IMG/VR virus record: IMGVR_UViG_3300030012_000857
Coordinates: 1 to 32,183 of that record
DNA from: a virus
DNA: 32,183 nucleotides
Direction: 5' to 3' (one strand)
The notes under the pieces were generated by a model, which was given only the letters and a program-made list of their open reading frames with translations, was not told the DNA's origin and searched no databases. Made by a program: the position numbers and the translations under genes. Of the stretch, positions 7,228 to 15,876 are shown piece by piece (position 1 is the stretch's first letter; the number at the start of each line of letters is the position of its first letter).

Positions 7228-8036
7228 ACGACCAAGAACAAGAACAAATACAAGCAGGATTAGTTGGTGATACACCACCGATTCCACCTGAACAACAACA
7301 GCCAGAGGACAATGAGGTAGAGATACCCCATAAGGTAGAAGATAGTCCTGAAGAACCAATAGAGGCTGCATCAGAGGATGAGGTCTTAGAAAAACCAGAG
7401 TTCTTAGAGGACAAGTTCTGGGACCCAAAAGAAGGTGTAAAGGTTGAGGACCTAAATAATTCTTACAAAGAGTTGCAAAAACAGTTTTCTATGGGAAAAC
7501 ACAAAGCACCAAAAGAATACGACCTATCAGTTTTTGAAGGTATAGATGTAGATGACGATCCATTAGCAAAAGAGTTTGTTGATTGGGCTAATGAAAACAA
7601 GCCAACACAAGAGGCTTTTGATAGACTCGTTGGTAAATTTAGAGAGATGGCAGACAGTCAAGAAGAAGAAGAATCTATTAATGTAGAGGAAGAAACTCAA
7701 AAACTAGGACCAAATGCATTACAAATCATTAATGGTATAAAACAATGGGGCCAAGGCTTGGTAAGTAAGGGCGTTTGGGGCGAAGATGATTTTGAAGAGT
7801 TTAAAGTATTTGCTGCAACAGCAAGTGGCATAAACGCCTTGAATAAGGTTCGCAAGTATTATGGAGAGCTACAGATACCAACAGCAACAGTTGAAATGGA
7901 TGGTATGCCAAGTCAAGATGAGTTGTATGAAATGGTTGCTGATCCTAAGTACAAGACTGATCCAGCCTTTAGAAGGAAGGTAGAAGAACAGTTTTCTAGA
8001 GCATTTCCAGGTAGTGTAGATACTGGTGAAATATAA
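7224..8036 (+). CDS. Scaffolding protein (capsid assembly)
   Basis: A 270-residue, very acidic, mostly helical protein. The first 70 residues are Glu/Gln/Pro-rich and probably disordered; then KFWDPKEGVKVEDLNNSYKE, a recurring feature of podovirus scaffolds, then KAPKEYDLSVFEGIDVDDDPLAKEF, also typical. A C-terminal helix (YKTDPAFRRKVEEQFSRAF) with basic residues would be the coat-binding part. Its place between portal and capsid genes fits. It guides procapsid assembly and is not expected in the mature particle. The start follows a GAGGG ribosome-binding site and overlaps the previous stop. Confidence 0.88.
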   Translation: MNDQEQEQIQAGLVGDTPPIPPEQQQPEDNEVEIPHKVEDSPEEPIEAASEDEVLEKPEFLEDKFWDPKEGVKVEDLNNSYKELQKQFSMGKHKAPKEYDLSVFEGIDVDDDPLAKEFVDWANENKPTQEAFDRLVGKFREMADSQEEEESINVEEETQKLGPNALQIINGIKQWGQGLVSKGVWGEDDFEEFKVFAATASGINALNKVRKYYGELQIPTATVEMDGMPSQDELYEMVADPKYKTDPAFRRKVEEQFSRAFPGSVDTGEI

Positions 8037-8194
8037 GACTTGTAATCACTTAGAAAATATATTATTCTTATATCCGAGATAACGAATGTTCTATTCGCCT
8101 CTGGCTGGTGTGGAAGTGCATCATTTTTTTAGCCGAGGTTCCCTCGATAACTAAAGTATATTTTTTTTAATTTGTGTTAAACAAGGAGTAAACT
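8037..8194 (+). promoter_or_regulatory. Structured leader of the capsid gene
   Basis: The only large intergenic gap in the late operon (158 bases) lies before the capsid gene. It contains a hairpin at 8083-8097 (CGAAT, loop GTTCT, ATTCG), extended by CCGAG at 8074-8078 pairing with CTC-t-GG at 8099-8104, and a second hairpin at 8134-8146 (CGAGG-TTC-CCTCG). CCTCtGGCT at 8098-8106 can instead pair with AGCCGAGG at 8131-8138, so two exclusive folds are possible. A T-run (8161-8168) follows 14 bases after the second hairpin. A weak sigma70 promoter is possible (TTGTAA 8040, TATTCT 8063). The ribosome-binding site AAGGAG lies before 8195. Function (RNA processing, partial termination or capsid dosage) is inference. 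Confidence 0.5.
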
Positions 8195-9046
8195 ATGGCA
8201 CAGTCAATCACTAATGCTTTTGTTACTTTGTTTGATGCCGAGGTGAAACAAGCGTATCAAGGAGAATCAGTTCTTCTTAATACTGTAAGGCTAAGACAAG
8301 GTGTACAAGGCAACACTTACAAGTTCCCAAAACTTGGTAAGGGTAGTGCGACTGCTCGTATTCCACAGACAGATGTAACTCCGTTAAATGTTACTTACTC
8401 ACAAGTAACTGCAACAATGAGTGACTTCAATGCTGCTGAATACTCAGACGTATTCCACCAAGCAAAGGTGAACTTTGACGAGAGGTCAGAACTTGTCCAA
8501 GTAGTTTCAAAAGCTATTGGGCGTAGAATGGACCAACTAATTATTGATGCACTAGATGCAGAATCATCACCATCAACAGTTGCAAATACTGTTGTTACAA
8601 CTGGTTCAGCAACTGCGTCAAACTTGAACGTAGGTAAGCTGATAGCTGCTAAAAAAGCACTAGACGCTAAGAATGTTCCGTTTGATGACAGACATATTGT
8701 GATTCACGCTAACTCACTATCTGGTCTACTAGGTGATGAGAGAGCAATCTCAAGCGACTTTGCATCAATCAAAGCTCTTGTTTCTGGAGAAATCAATACA
8801 TTCCTAGGTTTCAATTTCCATGTACTTGGAGATAGAGACGAAGGTGGCCTATCTATTGATGGCTCAAGTGACAGGAAAGTATTCGCCTATCATCGTTCTG
8901 CAATCGGTATGGCAGTCAACATGAACCAAAAAACAGAAATCAACTATGTACCAGAAAAAACATCTTTCTTGGTCAACAGTATGTTCTCTGCTGGTTCTGT
9001 GTCTATCGATGGCGATGGTATCGTAGAAATCACTTGTAGAGAATAG
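8195..9046 (+). CDS. Major capsid protein
   Basis: A 283-residue capsid protein with an HK97-type layout of podovirus coats: an N-terminal arm (NAFVTLFDAEVKQAYQGES), then GNTYKFPKLGKGSATAR and LNVTYSQVTATMSDFNAAEY, a helical segment RSELVQVVSKAIGRRMDQL, an A-domain stretch (HIVIHANSLSGLLGDERAIS), and the C-terminal SMFSAGSVSIDGDGIVEI. Most similar in my memory to capsids of marine podoviruses. It has its own structured leader and a strong AAGGAG ribosome-binding site, both fitting a highly expressed protein. Codon usage looks cleaner than in the accessory genes. Confidence 0.93.
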   Translation: MAQSITNAFVTLFDAEVKQAYQGESVLLNTVRLRQGVQGNTYKFPKLGKGSATARIPQTDVTPLNVTYSQVTATMSDFNAAEYSDVFHQAKVNFDERSELVQVVSKAIGRRMDQLIIDALDAESSPSTVANTVVTTGSATASNLNVGKLIAAKKALDAKNVPFDDRHIVIHANSLSGLLGDERAISSDFASIKALVSGEINTFLGFNFHVLGDRDEGGLSIDGSSDRKVFAYHRSAIGMAVNMNQKTEINYVPEKTSFLVNSMFSAGSVSIDGDGIVEITCRE

Positions 9047-9056
9047 GAGGAATATT

Positions 9057-9338
9057 ATGGCTTTTGATTCAACAGGACTACAACCAATCGGTGGTCAAGC
9101 TAAAGCTGGAAATGCTCCTCAAATGTGGAGCTACACATCTACAGATGCTAAGACAGCTATAGATGCCTCTGGTTACTTCAATAGTGCATCAGGCGTATTG
9201 AAGGTCGGAGACCTAATCTATATCCATGGCGACACAGGTGGGACAGCAACATTCTCGTTGCACCCAGTTGTAAGCAACGCATCTGGTGTAGTAGACATTG
9301 GGGATGGCACAGCTATCTCAGCTACTGACTCAGACTAA
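9057..9338 (+). CDS. Head decoration-like protein, 93 aa
   Basis: A 93-residue, beta-rich, non-basic protein directly after the capsid gene. It has the pattern MWSYTSTDAKTAIDASGYF, then LKVGDLIYIHGDTGG and VSNASGVVDIGDGT, which I recognise as a small capsid-accessory type often found after coat genes in podoviruses. It probably binds the outer capsid surface for stability. The start has AGGAGGA nearby. It is followed by a GC-rich hairpin at 9345-9366. Confidence 0.75.
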   Translation: MAFDSTGLQPIGGQAKAGNAPQMWSYTSTDAKTAIDASGYFNSASGVLKVGDLIYIHGDTGGTATFSLHPVVSNASGVVDIGDGTAISATDSD

Positions 9339-9344
9339 GACTAT

Positions 9345-9366
9345 GGGGAGGTGTAACAGCCTCCCC
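9345..9366 (+). terminator. GC-rich hairpin after decoration gene
   Basis: A perfect seven-bp stem (GGGGAGG, loop TGTAACAG, CCTCCCC) directly after the decoration gene. No T-run follows, so it is not a standard intrinsic terminator; it is better read as a partial terminator, an RNA-end stabiliser, or a processing site between capsid and tail genes. Confidence 0.5.
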
Positions 9367-9384
9367 TAACTACAAGGACTGAAT

Positions 9385-10017
9385 ATGGCAAGTGGTGATA
9401 CAAACATAACTATCTGCAACCAAGCACTCAATCTTCTAGGTGCAGATACAATATCTTCTTTTTCAGATACAACAAATGATGCAGCGACTGTGTGCAACAA
9501 CATCTATGAGACTGTTCAGAAACAGACTCTATCTCTATACCCTTGGTCTTTTGCACTTACCAAACAACAACTATCACGATCATCAACAACACCAGTAAAT
9601 GAGTGGGCGTACCAATATGACCTACCATCAACAGCAGTAAGTGGGACACCATTACAAGTATACAACTCAAGTTCCACAAGAATATTGCCAGTACAAAACT
9701 ATGAGATACTCTACACAGCTAGTGGTCCAACTATAGCCACTAACGAAGAAACAATTTACATTGACTTTGTAACATCAGCAATTACAGAGGGTGTTATGCC
9801 TTCATACTTTGTACAACTTCTTGTGTATATGATGGCGTGGCATTTAGCCGAGCCAGTAACTGACCAAACAACTAAATCAGATTATTGGAGAACCATAGCC
9901 CTAGGTGGAGTAGGAGAAAATGGCAGAGGTGGATATCTAAGACAAGCAATGAACATAGATGGTAGAGGCAGACCAACTTATGCAATAGTAGATTTCCCAT
10001 TGACAGATGTAAGGTGA
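9385..10017 (+). CDS. Tail tubular protein A (T7 gp11-like)
   Basis: A 210-residue tail adaptor, close to T7 gp11 in length. It has the typical ICNQALNLLGADTISS start and LSLYPWSFALTKQQL, followed by WAYQYDLPSTA and a C-terminal helix MMAWHLAEPVTDQ. The protein forms a ring below the portal to which the nozzle attaches. It begins 46 bases after the decoration protein, separated by the GC-rich hairpin, and is followed four bases later by tail tubular protein B. Confidence 0.9.
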   Translation: MASGDTNITICNQALNLLGADTISSFSDTTNDAATVCNNIYETVQKQTLSLYPWSFALTKQQLSRSSTTPVNEWAYQYDLPSTAVSGTPLQVYNSSSTRILPVQNYEILYTASGPTIATNEETIYIDFVTSAITEGVMPSYFVQLLVYMMAWHLAEPVTDQTTKSDYWRTIALGGVGENGRGGYLRQAMNIDGRGRPTYAIVDFPLTDVR

Positions 10018-10021
10018 TAGC

Positions 10022-12328
10022 ATGAGCAGGGCTATTACCATACAAACTAACTTTACAACAGGTGAGATTGATCCACTTCTAAAATCAAGAATAGACATAA
10101 ACCAATATACAAACGCTTTAGACAAGGCAAGAAATGTAACGATACAGCCACAAGGTGGTGTTGAGAGAAGGCAAGGGTTACAATTCATCAAACAAATAGA
10201 TAGTGGTGGCTCACCAGAAAATGGCACAAGGTTGATACCTTTTGAGTTTTCGACTACGCAAAGTTATATGTTGTTGTTTGTAAACAACAGAATGTATGTC
10301 TACAAAGACAAGGCTCTAGTTACAAATATCAACAGTAGTGGCAACGACTATCTTACAACATCTATAGGTTCTGCAAGATTAGCAACTATGGATTTTGCAC
10401 AGTCATTTGATACACTTATTATTGTGCATGAGGATATGACACCATTCAAAGTAGTAAGAGGTGCTAGTGATAGCTCTTGGACCATATCAGCTATAACCTT
10501 TGACCATGTGCCTTTCCATGCTTTTACTACCTCAACGACAGAGCCATCAACAACTATTACGCCGTCAGCAGTAGATGGGAGTATTACAATTACAGCAGGA
10601 TCATCTATTTTTGATGCAGATGATGTCAATCAATACATAGAGGTAAAGGATGGTCTAGGCAGAGCAAGGATTGTAAAACTAAACTCTGGCACAGTTGTCG
10701 AGGCTATAGTAGAGATACCATTCTTTGATACTAACTCTATAGCTAGTGGTGATTATGTAGTTGAGTCTGGTTATGAAGTTACTTGGTCAGCAACAAGAGG
10801 GTTTCCTAGGACAGCTACATTCCATGAGGGCAGACTGTATCTAGGTGGCACAAAGTCAAGACCAAACACATTGTTTGGCTCAAGAGTAGCTAGATTCTTT
10901 GACTTTAATCCAGGTGAAGGCTTGGATGATGATGGTATTGAGGCTACATTAGATACAGACTCTGTCAATGCTATCATAGGATTGTTTAGTGGTAGAGACT
11001 TACAAATCTTTACTAAGGGTGGCGAGTTCTTTGTCCCACAATCATCACTTGACCCTATCACACCAAGCAACATAGTAATCAATGGTTCAACAAGAAGGGG
11101 TGCAAAGGAAGGCATCAAGCCTGTAGGCGTAGAAAGTGGTACAATATTTATACAAAGAAGTGGCAAGTCAGTAAGAGAGTTTTTATTTAGTGATGTTGAG
11201 CTGTCTTACGTTTCAAACAATATATCTCTACTTAGCTCACATTTATTAAACACACCTATAGACATGGCACTTAGAAAAGCTACCTCAACAACTGAGGGTG
11301 ATTTACTTATGATTGTGAACACAGATGGCACGATGGCGATGTATTCTGTGTTGCGTGGGCAAAATGTCATAGCCCCTTCATTAGCAAGTACAGGTCCAGA
11401 TGTTGCAACCATAACAGTATCAGACTATGCGAACATAGCTGTAGGCACAGAGCTTACATTCACAGACAACAATGGCACAGTAATCACATTACAGTCAGAG
11501 GCAGCAGGTAGTTCAGATCCATCATCTGCATCTGGCAACACACACTTCTTTAGACCAAACTCATCTAACAATACAACAGCAGATAACCTCTTTACTGCTT
11601 TTGGCAACATCAGTCAGTTTGTAGTAAAGAATCCAGCAGCAGCAGTCGTAACAGTGAAACGTGTGGTCCCAGGAGATGACAACTTAACAGTAACTACAAC
11701 TGATAGCACAAGACTAGCTGTTACAAACTTTGCTAAAACAGACAAGTTTTTAAATGTAGCTGTAGACGTAGAGACAACTTACTGTGTAGTCAAGCGTTCT
11801 ATCAATGGCTCAGATGTTTACTATGTAGAGGCTTTCAATGACGATAACACAACAGATAGTGCTATATTGTTTTCAGGAGGAACACTACCAGGTAGCACAT
11901 CTCTAAGTGGCTTGTCGCACCTTGAGGGGGAAACAGTCAAGGTTATAGTTGATGATGCAATGCAAACAAACAAGGTGGTATCTTCTGGTGCTATAACATT
12001 AGATGCAGTACCAACATCTTATGTAGAGGTCGGATTAGACTATACACCAAAAGTAAAAACATTACCTGTTGAATTAAAGTTACCTAGTGGTACAATAATG
12101 GCACAAAAGAAAAGAATCGTGGAATTGACAACCAATATGTATTTATCACAAAATTTAACAGTAAACGGAAACGATCTAGCCTTTACTGCATCTACATTTT
12201 TCACAGGGAAGAAGAGAAGGAAACCAATGCTCGGATACGATAGGAACGGACAAATAACATTTTCACAATCTCAGCCTTTGTTTTTTACATTGCTTGGGGT
12301 TGAATATAAAGTGAGTGTAGGATCATGA
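10022..12328 (+). CDS. Tail tubular protein B / nozzle (T7 gp12-like)
   Basis: A 768-residue tail nozzle, close to T7 gp12 (794). It begins with TNFTTGEIDPLLKSRIDINQ and RNVTIQPQGGVERRQGLQFI, a highly typical opening. The central part contains FHEGRLYLGGTKSRPNTLFGS and an EFFVPQSSLDPITPSNIVI region, followed by a beta-rich Ser/Thr-rich insertion (about residues 460-580) and the closing domain. It forms the tube tip that contacts the cell surface. Overlaps the next gene by four bases. Confidence 0.92.
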   Translation: MSRAITIQTNFTTGEIDPLLKSRIDINQYTNALDKARNVTIQPQGGVERRQGLQFIKQIDSGGSPENGTRLIPFEFSTTQSYMLLFVNNRMYVYKDKALVTNINSSGNDYLTTSIGSARLATMDFAQSFDTLIIVHEDMTPFKVVRGASDSSWTISAITFDHVPFHAFTTSTTEPSTTITPSAVDGSITITAGSSIFDADDVNQYIEVKDGLGRARIVKLNSGTVVEAIVEIPFFDTNSIASGDYVVESGYEVTWSATRGFPRTATFHEGRLYLGGTKSRPNTLFGSRVARFFDFNPGEGLDDDGIEATLDTDSVNAIIGLFSGRDLQIFTKGGEFFVPQSSLDPITPSNIVINGSTRRGAKEGIKPVGVESGTIFIQRSGKSVREFLFSDVELSYVSNNISLLSSHLLNTPIDMALRKATSTTEGDLLMIVNTDGTMAMYSVLRGQNVIAPSLASTGPDVATITVSDYANIAVGTELTFTDNNGTVITLQSEAAGSSDPSSASGNTHFFRPNSSNNTTADNLFTAFGNISQFVVKNPAAAVVTVKRVVPGDDNLTVTTTDSTRLAVTNFAKTDKFLNVAVDVETTYCVVKRSINGSDVYYVEAFNDDNTTDSAILFSGGTLPGSTSLSGLSHLEGETVKVIVDDAMQTNKVVSSGAITLDAVPTSYVEVGLDYTPKVKTLPVELKLPSGTIMAQKKRIVELTTNMYLSQNLTVNGNDLAFTASTFFTGKKRRKPMLGYDRNGQITFSQSQPLFFTLLGVEYKVSVGS

Positions 12329-12786
12329 ACTTTTTTACAATACTATCAGTAGCATCATCAATCGGTAGTGCGTTCGCAAGTTTCCAACAAGCACAAGCTA
12401 TGAAGGCTTACTACGATGCACAAGCTGATTTACAAAGATTACAATATAACCAAAAAAGAGTTGAGGCTAGAGAGCAAGGTGTGAAGGTGTTACAAGAAAC
12501 AAATAGACTTTTAGCAACAGCAACAGCTCAGGCAGCAGCAGGTGGTATACTAACGACAGAAGGCTCTGCTGCACTTATCAATACACTTACTCTAAGGAAG
12601 GGTACTGAAGATTTCCAATTGTCAAAACTAAATGAAGAGATCATACAAAATATCGGATTGGTTGAGGTAAGAAACACAGAAGAGGCTGGAAGAATAAAAC
12701 AGCAGTCTGGTATATTTGATGCAATCACAGGATTTGGTACTGATATAGTTAGGACAAAACAGAAGGGACTATTTGATTTAGTATAA
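12325..12786 (+). CDS. Internal virion protein, T7 gp14-like
   Basis: A 153-residue protein with a short hydrophobic N-terminus (TILSVASSIGSAFASF) followed by long Ala/Gln-rich helices (QAMKAYYDAQADLQRLQ) and an Ala-rich turn AQAAAGGILTTEGSAALI. That order, and its place right after the nozzle and before a 745-residue coiled-coil protein, matches T7 gp14, the first protein ejected, which lodges in the outer membrane. It is shorter than gp14 (196). The last base overlaps the next ATG. Confidence 0.75.
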   Translation: MNFFTILSVASSIGSAFASFQQAQAMKAYYDAQADLQRLQYNQKRVEAREQGVKVLQETNRLLATATAQAAAGGILTTEGSAALINTLTLRKGTEDFQLSKLNEEIIQNIGLVEVRNTEEAGRIKQQSGIFDAITGFGTDIVRTKQKGLFDLV

Positions 12787-15023
12787 TGGCAGTCAGAAGA
12801 ACATATAAAGGTGGGCAAGTTGGCATGGTCAACATACCAAACATTGGGCAACCACAGTTTCGTGAAAGAGCAGAGGCCTTCAACTCTCTCAAAAGTAGGA
12901 TTGATCTAGTCAAAGAGTTTGCTTTGGAAGAAGGGGAAAGGTTGGCAATAGAAAAAGGCGTTGAAGATGCTGTAAGCAATCCTATTGAGCTACAAGATTT
13001 CATGACAAGAAACGCAGAGGAACAACAAGAGATAGTTGGGACAGATAAATTTACTTCTTACGGACAGTCACTAAGAAAAACCAACTTACTACTGCTAACA
13101 ACGAACCTTGAGAACGCTGGTGAGTTTGGCTTAAATACAATCAAAATGGAGGCTATGTCTGATCCAAACAAGACCTCGGAGGATGCATATGATGAGATGA
13201 GTAACTACAGCATTGGAATTGCAGAAACCTTGATGTCTACTGACCCATTAGCTGCAAACGAGTTATTAACAAGTCTTGGTGCAAAGACAGATGAGCTATA
13301 CTTAGAACTACTTGCAGACAAAGAAGAAGAAATGATAGAGAAGGCAATATCACAACTTGAAAACTCTTACCTAAATGCTAGTGTTCCTAATAGAGCTACT
13401 CTTGATAAATATATAGATCAATTAGAAATACAGAATGATCAGTACAATTTAGGTCGTGAGTTTGTAAATTCTACAACAATTAGTCTAAGAGATAAACTGG
13501 TACAGTCAGGAATTATTTATAGTAATGACGTTGTAAAGCTTGCAGCAACTCATGATGATCCAGAAAAAGGATTCAAGGCAATTTTAAGGTATTTAGATAG
13601 CGGAGACCCAGAAGAGTTAGAAAAGTTATTTGGTCAAAAAACTGATAATGAGCCATTATATAATTCTAGTGCAGTTAAATTACAGAAATTCATGAAGTTT
13701 ATTAGTGATAATTCTGGTATGGATGAAATAAGCAATAAGGTTATAGACAAGTTTGAAGAGTCTATAAGAGCAAATATAAAAAATAGAAGGATAGAAGGTG
13801 ATAGAACTAGAAAGAGAGAGAAAGATCAGATAGAGGCAGCACAAACTCGTATAGAAGAAAAAAATAAAGCGATAGAACAGTCTGCAAAACTACTAGCAGC
13901 AGGTATCAGCAGAATGGATATTGCACTTTCAGATGGTATATTAGACGAAAGAGAGAAGGCTTATTTTAAAGTAGCTAATATTGGAGAACTAATAAAAAAA
14001 AGAGATGAGGAAGTTGAGTTCTTGCAATCTGAATATGGTAACGATGGATTGATAGCTCTAAAAAATATAGCAGTTTCGCCAGAAATGGAGATTGTTGAGA
14101 ACCAATCGATAGAATTTACAACTACAACAGGGTTAGCAGATGACATTAAATTATTAGTCCTAGACAATACTTTCACAATAGACGACACAAAAAAAATACA
14201 AGAGTTAATGAATATAAAAGATCATTTTACTGCGGATGACTTAAAAGAGTTTGGCGTAGACTTGCCACGCAAATATAACGACATGGAACTTAAAATAACG
14301 CCTGAAGACTTAATAGATGTAAGAAGTGCAATAGTGGATATGAAGAATGATAAGAATGTAAACTTTCTTACTGATATAATGGCAACATTTCATAACAAAA
14401 TGGATATTGCCAATCACATACAAAATATGGCTACTGACCCAAACAATCAGCAAAGCTACATAAACATTAGAGAAAAGGACCCAGAGGGATTAGAGCTATA
14501 TGAAAAGATGGATGCTGCTCTAAAAGTAGCGATGTCTTATGATGATTTTGACTACGATACTTTTAAAAACACAACAGCAGAGAGCATTGCAGATACACAT
14601 TACGCTAGTAAATTAGCACCAAATGCAGAAAATATTAGTGACTTTGTAAGAAAAACCATTTCCGTAACACAAGATATGATTGCTAATCAAAGTTCAGCTA
14701 GACCAGGAGCAGCAACTCCAAAAACAGGATCAACAATTATTTCAACAGTTGTTCCTGGCACAGACATCATAAAAAACCAATATGATCTAAATGACATATT
14801 TAAAACGCTCAACACAATCGAAGATGTTGATAGAGCAATAAAGGTTGCAAAAGATTTAAGAGCAGATTTAGTCAGATTAGAGTACAATGACAGCAAACAG
14901 TATGAGGCAACAATAGAGTTTCCTCTTCTTGACAGTACTGAAATTGATACATTAAGAGAAAATATTACTAATGTAATAGAAAAGTTACAAATTCAAAAAA
15001 GGTATAAGCAACAAGGAAACTAA
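12786..15023 (+). CDS. Internal virion protein, T7 gp15-like
   Basis: A 745-residue, mostly helical, charged protein without signal or membrane segments, almost the same length as T7 gp15 (747). The N-terminus is GGQVGMVNIPNIGQPQFRE, then long helices, including a Lys/Glu/Arg-rich coiled coil at about residues 330-370 (RRIEGDRTRKREKDQIEAAQ). In T7 the equivalent forms part of the ejected channel across the periplasm. The assignment depends on order and length more than on sequence motifs. Confidence 0.75.
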   Translation: MAVRRTYKGGQVGMVNIPNIGQPQFRERAEAFNSLKSRIDLVKEFALEEGERLAIEKGVEDAVSNPIELQDFMTRNAEEQQEIVGTDKFTSYGQSLRKTNLLLLTTNLENAGEFGLNTIKMEAMSDPNKTSEDAYDEMSNYSIGIAETLMSTDPLAANELLTSLGAKTDELYLELLADKEEEMIEKAISQLENSYLNASVPNRATLDKYIDQLEIQNDQYNLGREFVNSTTISLRDKLVQSGIIYSNDVVKLAATHDDPEKGFKAILRYLDSGDPEELEKLFGQKTDNEPLYNSSAVKLQKFMKFISDNSGMDEISNKVIDKFEESIRANIKNRRIEGDRTRKREKDQIEAAQTRIEEKNKAIEQSAKLLAAGISRMDIALSDGILDEREKAYFKVANIGELIKKRDEEVEFLQSEYGNDGLIALKNIAVSPEMEIVENQSIEFTTTTGLADDIKLLVLDNTFTIDDTKKIQELMNIKDHFTADDLKEFGVDLPRKYNDMELKITPEDLIDVRSAIVDMKNDKNVNFLTDIMATFHNKMDIANHIQNMATDPNNQQSYINIREKDPEGLELYEKMDAALKVAMSYDDFDYDTFKNTTAESIADTHYASKLAPNAENISDFVRKTISVTQDMIANQSSARPGAATPKTGSTIISTVVPGTDIIKNQYDLNDIFKTLNTIEDVDRAIKVAKDLRADLVRLEYNDSKQYEATIEFPLLDSTEIDTLRENITNVIEKLQIQKRYKQQGN

Positions 15024-15024
15024 T

Positions 15025-15876
15025 ATGGATGAACCTAAAAACATTGACGATTTAGCTGATCAATTAGCAGGCAACAGAAAAATTGCGTTTGATGAGTTTA
15101 ATAGAATGACAGTAGACGTTGAGCCTGAAGAGTTTAGAGGTATGACGCTAATTGATTTCTTTACTAAATTTATTAATTATAGGAATGCTATTGAAGGACA
15201 AGCTCAAGAGCGTGTTTATGGTGGGTTAGCAAAAGGAGTGTTGGAGACAGGATCAAGTGCTATTGACTTAGGGGCATCTGTAATACAAGAAACAAAAGAG
15301 ATGGATACTAGTGTTATCTCTCTATACAACGATGCTACAGGGGGATCACTTGATTTTGTAGATACCTTCTTAGAAGAAAAGCCGATACAAAAAGCATTAG
15401 ACAAACTAATGCCAGATGAGAAAGTGTCAGGGTTTACAAAAGAGTTAGCAAGATTTGGTCTTTCTTATGGTACAGGTATTGGCATTGCACAAAAGATAAA
15501 GAGTGCTAGATTTTTTTACAAAGCTATTATGGCAGAGGCTGTTGGGGGCAGTATCTACTATGAACAAGGAGACCCAAACTTTGCTGATTTTGTTGGTACA
15601 TTTTTTGATCTTGATGATAAACAATCAGCTCGATACGCTAAAATGGCTACAGAGTGGGCAAAGAGCGATGAGGATGACAGCGTGTTTTTTTCTAAGATGA
15701 AAGGTGTTATAGGAGACCTTGGTTTGATTGCAGGTGGTGGTGCTGTCCTAGCGTCAATCATCATACCTGCTAAGATGATAAGAACTGCTGTAAGAAACCC
15801 AGAGCTAATGTTAAGCATTGGCACTCTCTTAGGCTTTTCTGGGACCATGGTAGCAACAACTGAAGGAGACGAGTGA
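15025..15876 (+). CDS. Internal virion protein, gp16-like N-terminal part
   Basis: A 283-residue protein with amphipathic segments and two hydrophobic stretches near the C-terminus (LIAGGGAVLASIIIPAKM and LSIGTLLGFSGTMVA). The middle (FGLSYGTGIGIAQKIKSA, then AEAVGGSIYYEQGDPNFADF) resembles parts of large podovirus ejection proteins. Together with the next gene it makes 1,339 residues, close to T7 gp16 (1,318), and its stop overlaps the next start, so it may be the N-terminal half of a split gp16. No lytic transglycosylase motif is visible, although T7 gp16 has one at its N-terminus. It probably associates with the inner membrane during DNA entry. Confidence 0.6.
   Translation: MDEPKNIDDLADQLAGNRKIAFDEFNRMTVDVEPEEFRGMTLIDFFTKFINYRNAIEGQAQERVYGGLAKGVLETGSSAIDLGASVIQETKEMDTSVISLYNDATGGSLDFVDTFLEEKPIQKALDKLMPDEKVSGFTKELARFGLSYGTGIGIAQKIKSARFFYKAIMAEAVGGSIYYEQGDPNFADFVGTFFDLDDKQSARYAKMATEWAKSDEDDSVFFSKMKGVIGDLGLIAGGGAVLASIIIPAKMIRTAVRNPELMLSIGTLLGFSGTMVATTEGDE

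Noticed and set aside
8134-8146. tRNA-like T-arm (CGAGG-TTC-CCTCG)
   Set aside because: Loop has only three bases and no acceptor stem or anticodon arm can be placed; not a tRNA.
9345-9366. Strong intrinsic terminator after the decoration gene
   Set aside because: A good stem but no T-run, and essential tail genes follow on the same strand; kept only as a hairpin.
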